A stretch of 64,000 nt of DNA, from the NCBI GenBank assembly GCA_017512175.1, contig JAFWHA010000017.1, positions 62,001-126,000 on the forward strand, in the 5' to 3' direction. The DNA is from Candidatus Saccharimonadota bacterium. GTDB lineage: Bacteria; Patescibacteriota; Saccharimonadia; Saccharimonadales; Saccharimonadaceae. The translations under genes and the position numbers were made by a program. The notes below the pieces were generated by a model, which was not told where the DNA came from, did no database searches, and saw only the letters and a program-made list of their open reading frames with translations. How positions within the stretch are numbered: the stretch's first letter is position 1; each line of letters opens with the position of its first letter. Below, one piece after another: positions 24,952 to 33,093 of the stretch.

Positions 24952-26607
24952 TTATTCTGTGGTGGCAGTTTTGCCGATGATTATTACTATATCGATTCCA
25001 CTAGTATCAATACCGGCCGGAAGCTCTTCTGCAGAGCGAACAACAGTATCGTATCGATCTGACAAAGCTTCGGCTGTGCCTGGTGTTTTGCCACTGATAT
25101 GGTAGACGATAAAGTTTTCTCCGTATTCTCCTTCTGGTGCGTCTGCGACTGTAGATACGGTATAGCCGTCGTTTGTTAGCTTAACTTTTTCTTGACTAGC
25201 TACGCCTACTTCGCCGGAGCCGTTTAATACGGCGATTGCGGCATCTTCACGGATAGCAGGGTTACTGGAGAACATTTTCTTAACATATTGTTGGATTACG
25301 GAGTAGTTGCTAATTCCGGCTGATGGAACTACGTAAGAAATACCATTCATTTCGTCTGTAGTCACATAGTAGATGTTATTATCATAATCTACGAGCGGAA
25401 CTTGGCGCATTGTTTCCAATGATAAATCTTTAGCGATAGAGAGGACGGTTTTAATTTCATCAATGGAGAAGTTCATTCTTACATTGTCACCAATAGCTTC
25501 AATTAGTCCCAGTACTTGGCCAAAATCTAAACCTTGTCCGACGACTTTATCTCTTATGGCTATAAGAATCTTTTGTTGGCTATTGCCACGAGTAAAATCT
25601 CCAGCTTCAGTACCATGTCTTGCACGAGCTAAGCCGAGCGCACGTTCGCCGTTTAGCTCTATTGGAACACCTGCTGTAATGAAGGTCTTAGTCCAATCAT
25701 CAGCGATGCTTTCGTCGAGAGTTACTGTAATACCGCCAATACCATCAACTATCCCGATGAGCGCAGCCCAGTCTAGATGTATCCAGTATTGAATTTCTAT
25801 TCCCAAAATATCGTTAATGGCGTTGGCGAGTGCAAGGGCGCCGGCTTCTTCATCTGTACCATCCATGTTGGCACACCAGAATACTTCGTTAACTTTTCCG
25901 GTGGAAGTGCAAGTTTTCCCAACGTAGAGATCGCGTGGGAGGCTAATCATTGCGGCGTCATTAGTCTCTTGATCGATGGACATTACCATAATGGAGTCTG
26001 TGAGCATTGCTCCATCATGTGCGTAATCGCCTTCTGTGCCCTCCATATCATAGCCGGAAGTTCCGAATATAAGGACATTAGTTCTGCCATTTTGATCGGT
26101 TTTTAATTTGACATTATTAGATACTGCACCGATGAAGTCAAACAATCCAGAACGGCCACCAGTAAGTTTAGCGATTAGAGTATTTCCCCAGATAGCAAAT
26201 GCGCCTACGCCTAAGGCTAAGATTACGAAAATGACAATTAGAATTTTAAGTCCAGTGCGTTTCTTCTTCATACCTTTTTTCTTATTCTTCTTAGCGTCCT
26301 TTTTATTCAAATCGCGTTTCTTTAAGCTATAATCTGGACGAAGTTCTTTTGAGGATAAATCAAAATCTAAGGTAGAGACAGGAGTTAGAAAATCTTCGTT
26401 CGCTTTGAGACGGGCTTTTTCTTTTGCCACTTGACTATCGTCTAGACCGAAATCTTGAGTAGGAGTGGTTTCTGAAGAATTTCTAATAGATGTAGATTTA
26501 ATGTGAGGTTTTGGAGACACAACATCAATACCGATTGCTCGTTGCCTTCTTTGGGTGGCTTTTTGAGCGTGCATTCCGTCGATAGTTCTCGCAGTTTGAT
26601 CCTTCAC
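24952..26607 (-). CDS. LytR-CpsA-Psr (LCP) family protein with LytR_C domain
   Basis: 551 residues, GTG start. The cytoplasmic N-terminus (about 1-120) is basic and ends in a Lys-rich run. One membrane helix at about 122-143 is followed by the LCP catalytic domain with DSIMVMSIDQETNDAAMISLPRD and RARHGTEAGDFTRGNSQQK, which holds the conserved Arg and Asp residues. The C-terminal LytR_C domain starts AAIAVLNGSGEVGVASQ. LCP enzymes transfer lipid-linked glycopolymers onto peptidoglycan outside the membrane. The large polysaccharide region downstream is the obvious source of substrate, which is inference. Confidence 0.88.
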   Translation of the reverse strand: MKDQTARTIDGMHAQKATQRRQRAIGIDVVSPKPHIKSTSIRNSSETTPTQDFGLDDSQVAKEKARLKANEDFLTPVSTLDFDLSSKELRPDYSLKKRDLNKKDAKKNKKKGMKKKRTGLKILIVIFVILALGVGAFAIWGNTLIAKLTGGRSGLFDFIGAVSNNVKLKTDQNGRTNVLIFGTSGYDMEGTEGDYAHDGAMLTDSIMVMSIDQETNDAAMISLPRDLYVGKTCTSTGKVNEVFWCANMDGTDEEAGALALANAINDILGIEIQYWIHLDWAALIGIVDGIGGITVTLDESIADDWTKTFITAGVPIELNGERALGLARARHGTEAGDFTRGNSQQKILIAIRDKVVGQGLDFGQVLGLIEAIGDNVRMNFSIDEIKTVLSIAKDLSLETMRQVPLVDYDNNIYYVTTDEMNGISYVVPSAGISNYSVIQQYVKKMFSSNPAIREDAAIAVLNGSGEVGVASQEKVKLTNDGYTVSTVADAPEGEYGENFIVYHISGKTPGTAEALSDRYDTVVRSAEELPAGIDTSGIDIVIIIGKTATTE

Positions 26608-26616
26608 TATTTATCT

Positions 26617-26625
26617 ATTATATCA
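26617..26625 (-). promoter_or_regulatory. Extended -10 promoter of the LCP gene, leaderless GTG
   Basis: Minus strand TGATATAAT ends 9 bases before GTG 26607. It is paired back-to-back with the lexA-like promoter in a 49-bp gap. Confidence 0.6.
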
Positions 26626-26640
26626 TAAGCATTTCATTTG

Positions 26641-26649
26641 TGCTATAAT
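26641..26649 (+). promoter_or_regulatory. Extended -10 promoter of the LexA-like gene, leaderless
   Basis: TGCTATAAT ends 7 bases before ATG 26657. No Shine-Dalgarno sequence is present. Confidence 0.65.
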
Positions 26650-26656
26650 TTATTTA

Positions 26657-26986
26657 ATGATTAAATTGACGAAAAAGCAAACTTTGGTATACAACTTTAT
26701 TGCTGATTTTATAGATGTACATGGATATTCACCGTCCTATAGAGATGTTTGTGCTGGACTAGGGCTCTCTTCCGTTTCGGCAGTAGCAGAACATATAGAC
26801 AATTTGGTAAAATTAGGAGCATTGAAAAAAGTTTCGGGTAGTGCGAGATCTTTAGAAGTAGTAGATTTTACCTATCCAGAAACAACAGCATTATTTAGAG
26901 AAAAAATGCAAACTGCAACAGAGGAAGAACTTGACATTTTACGAAAATCTGCTAGAATATTAGGAATAGATTTGACGGAGAGCTAA
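26657..26986 (+). CDS. LexA-like DNA-binding domain protein lacking the protease domain
   Basis: 109 residues. The first ~70 match the LexA winged-helix domain: LTKKQTLVYNFIADFIDVHG, then YSPSYRDVCAGLGLSSVSAVAEHIDNL and LGALKK. LexA is usually about 200 residues with a Ser/Lys self-cleaving domain; here only a short acidic helical tail (TATEEELDILRKSARILGI) follows and there is no protease. A repressor of this form could not be inactivated by RecA-stimulated self-cleavage. The downstream gene starts right after its stop codon, so the two are co-transcribed. Confidence 0.75.
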   Translation: MIKLTKKQTLVYNFIADFIDVHGYSPSYRDVCAGLGLSSVSAVAEHIDNLVKLGALKKVSGSARSLEVVDFTYPETTALFREKMQTATEEELDILRKSARILGIDLTES

Positions 26987-27955
26987 ATGAGTATTATTGA
27001 GCCGCTGATTTCGATTGTAGTTCCGATTCATAACGAGCAGGAAGTGTTGCCGGAGTTTTTGGATCATAATTTATTGCCAGAACTTGAGAAGATTGAAAAC
27101 TATAAGTTTGAAGTGATATTTGTTGATGATGGCTCTACTGATAAGTCGATTGATATTATTAAGAAATATACTGATAAATCTAATAAATATAAGCTGTTGG
27201 CGCTTTCTAGAAACTTTGGTAAAGAAGCGGCGCTTTCGGCTGGGCTTAGGTATGCTAAAGGTAAGGCAGTTTTGACTATTGATGCTGATGGACAACAGCC
27301 GCCTAGCTTAATTCCGAAATTTATTGAGAAATGGGAGCAAGGCGCAGAAGTTGTTACGGGAGTGCGTGACCATTTTACTAAGCATGGTTTCATTCAGAGA
27401 AAAGGTAGCAAATTATTTTATTGGCTGCTTCGACGAATGGGGAATAAACATACAGTTCCTGGGAGCACAGATTATCGATTAATTGATCGTGCAGTGGTGG
27501 ATGAGTTTAATCGTTTGTCCGAACACAATCGTATTACTAGAGGGTTGATAGATTGGCTAGGATTTAAGCAGGAATATATTAAATATACTTATGGTGCGAG
27601 AATTGCGGGGAAGCCGTCGTATAATTTATCAAAGCTTTTCCATCTCGCCGTAGATAGTTTTATCTCGATGTCTACTACGCCGTTGGTGATTTTTGGATAT
27701 ATTGGTGCAATTATTACAGTGCTTTCGTTTTTGCTAGGTATTTTTGTGATTGTACAACAATATATTTTAGGTGATCCGTTGGGACTATATTGGAATGGTG
27801 CAGTACAAATGGCGATTTTTATTACCTTTTTGGTGGGGTTAGTGCTAATTTCTCAAGCAATTTCGGCGCTATATATCTCGCACATTCATGCCGAGACTCA
27901 AGGACGCCCACTCTATATAGTTGATAAAAAAGCTTCCCAAAATCTGAAAGTTTAG
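26987..27955 (+). CDS. Polyprenyl-phosphate glycosyltransferase (GT2, GtrB/ArnC/DPM-like)
   Basis: 322 residues. The catalytic GT-A domain (about 8-230) begins ISIVVPIHNEQEVLPEF and has FVDDGSTDKS, ALSRNFGKEAALSAGL and DADGQQPP (the metal-binding DxD). Two C-terminal membrane helices (about 235-262 and 272-300) end SHIHAETQGRPLYIV, the usual signature of enzymes that load a sugar onto undecaprenyl phosphate on the inner leaflet. A GtrA-type flippase gene and a second enzyme of this type occur later in the window. Confidence 0.87.
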   Translation: MSIIEPLISIVVPIHNEQEVLPEFLDHNLLPELEKIENYKFEVIFVDDGSTDKSIDIIKKYTDKSNKYKLLALSRNFGKEAALSAGLRYAKGKAVLTIDADGQQPPSLIPKFIEKWEQGAEVVTGVRDHFTKHGFIQRKGSKLFYWLLRRMGNKHTVPGSTDYRLIDRAVVDEFNRLSEHNRITRGLIDWLGFKQEYIKYTYGARIAGKPSYNLSKLFHLAVDSFISMSTTPLVIFGYIGAIITVLSFLLGIFVIVQQYILGDPLGLYWNGAVQMAIFITFLVGLVLISQAISALYISHIHAETQGRPLYIVDKKASQNLKV

Positions 27956-27958
27956 TTA

Positions 27959-27964
27959 TATAAT
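27959..27964 (+). promoter_or_regulatory. -10 box before the SufS-like gene
   Basis: TATAAT 22 bases before GTG 27987. A strong ribosome-binding site GGGAGG (27975-27980) lies 6 bases before the start, so this is a conventional leader rather than a leaderless start. Confidence 0.5.
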
Positions 27965-27986
27965 AGATGGAGAAGGGAGGTCTTAA

Positions 27987-29159
27987 GTGAAAGATTTTGA
28001 CTATTTAAAAAAAGATGAAGTATATTTGGACTCTGCTTGTCAGTCGCTTCGTCCTAGACCGGTAATTGAAGCGTTGAATGAATATTACACGAGGCATAAT
28101 TCTTGTGGTGAACGCGTGAAATATGAATGGGGAGTGATAACTGATGAGAAAGTTGAGAAGACCAGAGAAAAAGTGTTGAAATACACTAAAAAGAGTAGTA
28201 GACATTATTTTGTATCTTTTACCTTAAATACTACTTATGGGCTTAATTTGATTCTATCTCAAATTGATGTGAAAAAAAGTGGGATTAAGACAATAGTTAC
28301 TTCTGATATTGAACACAACTCGCCGTTTTTATCTACGATTTCTTGTGCGAAGAAAAATAAAATACCAAGAAAAGTAGTAAAAAGAAATATTGACGGCTCG
28401 ATTAATTTGGAAGACATTCCAGAAAAAGCGTTAGTAGTGGTAAACTGTGCTTCTAATATTGACGGTAGATTATTGGTCAATATTAAGGATGTAGTAAAGA
28501 GAGTGCATAAGACTGGTGGATATATTATTATTGATGCGGCACAAACTATGGCACATTCAGTGGAAATATTATATGGAGTGGAGCCAGATGCAATTTGTTT
28601 TTCTGCACATAAGATGTATGCTCCGTCGTTAGGTGGGATGATCATTAAGAAAGATTTTGCAAAATTAATTGACACTACTTTTATTGGTGGTGGTATGGTT
28701 GATGATGTGGATAAAAATACTTATTTACTGTCGAAAGATAATAAAGAGCATCTCTATACTCAGTTTGAGGCTGGACTCCAAGCTTGGGGAGAAATCATAG
28801 GGCTTGGAGCAGCAATAGATTGGCTGGAAGGTTTAACACGAAAAGAGCATGAAGCACTTGAAAAAAATGTTGAAAGGCTTTGGCAGATAATAAAAAATAA
28901 AGAGAAGCTGCATTTAATAAATGAGCAGCCAGCGACTACGATGTCGTTTTATGTAGATAAAAAAGAAATGGGTATAGATAGTCATGTGCTCGGGGCAGCT
29001 TTGGCCGATGCGGGGATAATGGCGCGTACGGGGTACTTTTGCGTACATTATTACCTTGATCATGTTAAACATTATCCACCACTGATTAGATTCTCTCTGG
29101 GGTACCATATTACAGATGAAGATATTGACAGAGTAGAGGAAGCGCTTAAGAATTTTTAG
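27987..29159 (+). CDS. Class V aminotransferase, SufS-like cysteine desulfurase
   Basis: 390 residues, GTG start after GGGAGG. A PLP enzyme: VYLDSACQSLRP at the N-terminus, EHNSPFLS, IIDAAQTMAHS with the cofactor-binding Asp, and CFSAHKMYAP with the Schiff-base lysine Lys209. RTGYFCVHYY provides a cysteine (Cys352) at the place of the SufS catalytic Cys. The family takes sulfur from cysteine for Fe-S clusters or thiolated nucleosides. No SufU, SufE, IscU or SufBCD partner is nearby, so its sulfur acceptor is unknown. Confidence 0.8.
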   Translation: MKDFDYLKKDEVYLDSACQSLRPRPVIEALNEYYTRHNSCGERVKYEWGVITDEKVEKTREKVLKYTKKSSRHYFVSFTLNTTYGLNLILSQIDVKKSGIKTIVTSDIEHNSPFLSTISCAKKNKIPRKVVKRNIDGSINLEDIPEKALVVVNCASNIDGRLLVNIKDVVKRVHKTGGYIIIDAAQTMAHSVEILYGVEPDAICFSAHKMYAPSLGGMIIKKDFAKLIDTTFIGGGMVDDVDKNTYLLSKDNKEHLYTQFEAGLQAWGEIIGLGAAIDWLEGLTRKEHEALEKNVERLWQIIKNKEKLHLINEQPATTMSFYVDKKEMGIDSHVLGAALADAGIMARTGYFCVHYYLDHVKHYPPLIRFSLGYHITDEDIDRVEEALKNF

Positions 29160-29167
29160 ATAAAATA

Positions 29168-29176
29168 TGGTATACT
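29168..29176 (+). promoter_or_regulatory. Extended -10-like element before the thioredoxin-fold protein
   Basis: TGGTATACT ends 12 bases before ATG 29189; a purine-rich AGAGGGTAGGA lies between. Confidence 0.45.
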
Positions 29177-29188
29177 AGAGGGTAGGAT

Positions 29189-30220
29189 ATGGTCTGTATT
29201 GCAGCGTTTATAATTTTGGTTTTGATTGGGGTTTTTGTTGCCTTGATTTCGATATTTAAGAAAGATTTTGGCAAGAAATATCTAAGACTGCTTAAAAAAT
29301 CTTTTCATTGTTTTTCGAAGAAAGTGCGACTTCAAAAGTGCGATACTAATTTTTCTGATGACGTAAAAACTATATTACTCAAAAAAGTAGTAATAAATAA
29401 GCCAAAATTAGTTAAACCACTCAGCATTACGATTGAAGTTGCTAGTATTTTGCTTGTGGTGATTACGGTTTGGTCAATTATTGAGGCAGCAAAAGCGGGA
29501 CTCTCTCTCTGGGTATTTGGTACATGTAATGTTTCGCAGCCATCAAATTGTGCGCTTGGGGCAGATTCTTGTGGGCTAGATGAGGATAATTTGAACTGGT
29601 TTTCTGAATGGGGAGAGATTTTTAATAATATTCCAGATAGATTAAGAAATTGGAAGGTAAATGATTACGATTTTGAGACTTCTTTCGTAACTGGGAATAA
29701 AGAGAGCGACAATATCGCGTTGTCAATTATTGATCCGGGTTGCTCAGTATGCTTACAGTCGTATAAGAATGTTCAAAAGGACCAGAAGTTTTTGGATGGT
29801 CATCAGATTCGAGTGGTACTTTATCCGATCAAGAACACTAATGGAGAGCTTAGATTTAAGAATTCGGAGATAATTGCAAAGTATATCTTGGCTTCTAATA
29901 AACAATTTAAAACAGATGATTATTCTGCAAAAATTATTGATAGAATATTCACGCAGTATGATAAAGATGGGACTATTTACCAAGAAGTGTTTAATAATCA
30001 GTTGGATAATGCAGAGGCGGTTACGATGCTTGATTCTTGGATGAAGGAATGGGGAGTTTCGGATGGTGATGTTAAACAGATTGATTTGCTAGCAAAGAGT
30101 GATGAAATTGCGGAAATATTGCAGCGAAATGTTTCTATAGTTGAGCAGCAAATTAGACCAAAAGGGATACCAACTTTTGTATATGATGGTGGGAAGCATC
30201 TAGGGTTATTTAAACCATGA
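29189..30220 (+). CDS. Membrane-anchored thioredoxin-fold protein (DsbA-like)
   Basis: 343 residues. Hydrophobic helices near 2-25 and 82-104 enclose a basic cytoplasmic loop; the rest is extracytoplasmic. The active-site-like CSVC (Cys185, Cys188) in SIIDPGCSVCLQSYKNV and the cis-proline loop GIPTFVYDG (Pro328) place the C-terminal part in the thioredoxin/DsbA fold. Extra cysteines (CNVSQPSNC, DSCG) precede it. Probable role: forming or isomerising disulfides in exported proteins. Several proteins in this window have paired exported cysteines. It overlaps the CotH gene by 4 bases, so the two are coupled. Confidence 0.68.
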   Translation: MVCIAAFIILVLIGVFVALISIFKKDFGKKYLRLLKKSFHCFSKKVRLQKCDTNFSDDVKTILLKKVVINKPKLVKPLSITIEVASILLVVITVWSIIEAAKAGLSLWVFGTCNVSQPSNCALGADSCGLDEDNLNWFSEWGEIFNNIPDRLRNWKVNDYDFETSFVTGNKESDNIALSIIDPGCSVCLQSYKNVQKDQKFLDGHQIRVVLYPIKNTNGELRFKNSEIIAKYILASNKQFKTDDYSAKIIDRIFTQYDKDGTIYQEVFNNQLDNAEAVTMLDSWMKEWGVSDGDVKQIDLLAKSDEIAEILQRNVSIVEQQIRPKGIPTFVYDGGKHLGLFKP

Positions 30221-32160
30221 CTAAAATTCCAGTAGAGATTGGTAGAGAGAAACAGACGGAAGTTAAGATTAATTTTGGGGAAAAAGTTGAAGCTAAAATT
30301 TCTGTTCCAAAAAAGAAAACAAAGCCTAAACAAAAGAAGAAAGCGAAAAACACGAAAAACACAGATGGCGTTAAACGAGTTTCTGCTAAAAAGAGCAGCA
30401 TGAAAAAAAGGCAGCAGAAGAAAGAAAAATCCAAATCTGAATTGAAATCTAGAAAGGTAGTTGCTAGTACTAAAAAGAAGTCTTCACCAGAAAAATCTAA
30501 ATCGAAGAAAAAGAGTAAATGGTTGAAGATTCTGATTATAGGTATTGGGCTTATTATAGTGGTAACAATAGGACTTATGATTTTTTGGAATATAAGGCCT
30601 AGTGATACTAGCAAAGTTGTTTTTTCTAAAGAAACAGGTCTTTATAAAGAAGAGATAGAAGTGGAGCTTTCTTTGGATGAGCAGCGACTTCCTTTTACGG
30701 AAATAAAGTATACTCTAGATGGCGATAGTCCAATTACAAATGGCAAAGTTTATAATAGTTCTATAAAATTGGAAATGAAAGAGGCGGTGAATGTCTATCC
30801 AATCAAGGCGGTGTATTGTTATATAGGCGGCAAATGTAGTAATGTCCAGAGTGCGACTTATATTTTGGCGGAAAATCCAGAAGAAGATATTACGCTTGAT
30901 CTGATTAGTATCACGTCTGACCATAAAAATTTGTATGATTATGAAACTGGAATTATGGTAGATGGAAAGACTTATGATGACAATATAGCTAAAGGCATGA
31001 GTAGGGAAAAGGAATATGTGCCAGGAAATTACAATAATCGTGATGCGAATTGGATAAGAAATGCTGAGATAGTAAGCCTTGACGCTAAAAAGATAAAGAG
31101 TGACTTCGACTTAGAAAATGTAGTTGATTGGAACCAAAAAGTTGGAATTCAAATTTCCGGTAATACTTCAGCGGCAAATGACGTTAAGTCTTTGAAATTG
31201 GTGGCAAATGAAAAATATGGATATAAGAAGTTGGCCTATAATTTTGATGAATCTGGGAATAGCACGATAGGTCTAGTAATACCAAAAAAATATAATTCGC
31301 TTAGATTAAGGGCGGGAGGTCAAGATATCGGTACTGGCAATATCCGTTCCAGTATTGCTAGTAGGCTTGCGGAGCAGAGTGGGTTTGATGGCTATTCTGC
31401 CACTAAGAGGGCGGTGGTGTATTTGAACGGGGATTTTTATGGTATTTTTGATGTGCAACAAAATTTTTCTGATTCGTTCTTAAGGAAAAGATTTGGGCTA
31501 GAGGATGCGGATGCTATTCAGAAAATTAAAGGTACTGAAAAGGAAGCCTTTTTGGAGGCAGGGCTAATTGGGCTATTCCAAAATGATTTAAATAGTGTTG
31601 AAAATCGTGAAAAACTAGAGCAGCATGTAGATATGGAGAATTTTCTGCTATACTACGCAATAGAGCTACTTTGGAATAACACTGATTGGCCGCAAAATAG
31701 CTTTGAGATGTGGAGATATAATGGAGCAGAAATACCAGGGGTAAAGTATAGTGATGGTAGATGGCGTTTCTTAATTTATGATACGGATGTAATTTATTAT
31801 CAAGAGGATGACGTGTTAAGTTTTGTGGGAGTGGCTGGCGACCAGTTCGAAGCGATAATGGAAAGTAAATGGAGGGCGGAAGATTCTGTTTTTAGGAACG
31901 TAATAAGAGCAGATTATTATCGAGAAAAATTTATTGAAATTATGAGAGAACTTCTTGGTGGTGCGTTCGAGCGTGATAATGTCCAAGGGGTAATAAAGAA
32001 TGAGGCGGAGATAATTAGAGCCGCAGTTAAATTGTACTTCAGTGAAGGTAAATACGAAATATGGGAAGAAATGATAGAGAGATTGGTAAATGCGGCACTT
32101 AATCAAGATAAGCAAATTAAAGACGACTTGATGCGTTATTTTGGAATTAGAATTGAATAA
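30217..32160 (+). CDS. Membrane-anchored CotH-like kinase with chitobiase-type beta domain
   Basis: 647 residues. The cytoplasmic N-terminus (about 1-105) is extremely Lys-rich. One membrane helix lies at about 107-128. A beta domain of the chitobiase C-terminal/Fn3-like type (about 134-230) has EIKYTLDGDSPITNG. The CotH domain (about 330-610) has LRLRAGGQD, RAVVYLNGDFYGIFDVQQ, NNTDWPQNSFEMWR (Asp490, the likely catalytic loop) and RWRFLIYDTD (Asp522 and Asp524, likely metal-binding). CotH proteins are atypical kinases that phosphorylate exported proteins. The target here is unknown; the coupled DsbA-like protein suggests action outside the membrane. Confidence 0.78.
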   Translation: MTKIPVEIGREKQTEVKINFGEKVEAKISVPKKKTKPKQKKKAKNTKNTDGVKRVSAKKSSMKKRQQKKEKSKSELKSRKVVASTKKKSSPEKSKSKKKSKWLKILIIGIGLIIVVTIGLMIFWNIRPSDTSKVVFSKETGLYKEEIEVELSLDEQRLPFTEIKYTLDGDSPITNGKVYNSSIKLEMKEAVNVYPIKAVYCYIGGKCSNVQSATYILAENPEEDITLDLISITSDHKNLYDYETGIMVDGKTYDDNIAKGMSREKEYVPGNYNNRDANWIRNAEIVSLDAKKIKSDFDLENVVDWNQKVGIQISGNTSAANDVKSLKLVANEKYGYKKLAYNFDESGNSTIGLVIPKKYNSLRLRAGGQDIGTGNIRSSIASRLAEQSGFDGYSATKRAVVYLNGDFYGIFDVQQNFSDSFLRKRFGLEDADAIQKIKGTEKEAFLEAGLIGLFQNDLNSVENREKLEQHVDMENFLLYYAIELLWNNTDWPQNSFEMWRYNGAEIPGVKYSDGRWRFLIYDTDVIYYQEDDVLSFVGVAGDQFEAIMESKWRAEDSVFRNVIRADYYREKFIEIMRELLGGAFERDNVQGVIKNEAEIIRAAVKLYFSEGKYEIWEEMIERLVNAALNQDKQIKDDLMRYFGIRIE

Positions 32161-32162
32161 AA

Positions 32163-33092
32163 TTATTTAAAAAGCGAATGAACTTTTCGTAAAGGTTTGG
32201 TGATTTTCCAGCTGGTACTATTTTCTATAGATTGAATTTTTTGAGTCAGCTCGTTTACTTGTTTTTGCAAATCGTTTACTTTTTCTGCAGAGGAAAGGGC
32301 TGATGCGACTTTGCTGAAGTTATCAGGATATTTTACTTTAGGAACTTTGCCATTTTTTAGTTTAAGCTCGAAAATATTTTGGAGGCAGAGGATGGTGCTA
32401 CCGCATATTCTACCAATGCTTGCGCTATCAATCTTTGTGTTGTCTGCGTATGTTCTGGCGATTAGCTTAGGAAAGATTTTTGTATCGTACCTATCGTTAA
32501 TATTTGCGATGAAATCATAGAAAGAGTTTTCGGTCCAAAATCGTAAATGAGTAGTATCTAATATTCCATTTGGAGCATAGTTGAATTTCCCATCAATTAA
32601 GCCGGCAATTACATCTATATGTGCGAAATTTGGAATACTAACGAGTATTTTCCCGTTAGAATCAAGTTTTTTGGATAGGATTGCGAGTAAATTTCCTGGA
32701 TCAACAAGATGTTCTATGATGTCGCCACATATTATGCAGTCGTATTTCTTTTTGCTTTTTAAAAATTTTAGATATTCTGGATCGTTGAGATTACCAATTC
32801 CTAAATTAAGAACAGTATCGTATTTTTGACTGGCGATATTTGCGGATACTTTGTCTAATTCGATACCGGTGATATGGCATTTCTGTATCTTTTTGATGGC
32901 TTCACCAATATAGCCAACACCGCAGCCTACGTCAAGAATTCTTTTAGAGCCTAGCGCGTTTTTTGCTAAAATATTGTGCGAGTGTGCAGGAGAATTGACA
33001 TCGACGATGTGTTTACCGATAACCTGATATTTATTATTATGCTCTTTTACTGAAAGCATATTTCTTTTTGCGTTGGCAATTGTGAACTGCAT
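32163..33092 (-). CDS. SAM-dependent methyltransferase with C-terminal coiled coil
   Basis: 309 residues. Class I methyltransferase domain (about 30-210): motif I ILDVGCGVGYIGEAI, then GIELDK, and YDCIICGDIIEHLVDP. The tail (about 265-309) is a short coiled coil ending STSWKITKPLRKVHSLF, a sequence common at the ends of O-antigen and capsule glycosyltransferases. It follows the WbsX/RgpF-like gene by 1 base. It probably methylates or caps a surface glycan, by context only. Confidence 0.75.
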   Translation of the reverse strand: MQFTIANAKRNMLSVKEHNNKYQVIGKHIVDVNSPAHSHNILAKNALGSKRILDVGCGVGYIGEAIKKIQKCHITGIELDKVSANIASQKYDTVLNLGIGNLNDPEYLKFLKSKKKYDCIICGDIIEHLVDPGNLLAILSKKLDSNGKILVSIPNFAHIDVIAGLIDGKFNYAPNGILDTTHLRFWTENSFYDFIANINDRYDTKIFPKLIARTYADNTKIDSASIGRICGSTILCLQNIFELKLKNGKVPKVKYPDNFSKVASALSSAEKVNDLQKQVNELTQKIQSIENSTSWKITKPLRKVHSLFK

Positions 33093-33093
33093 A

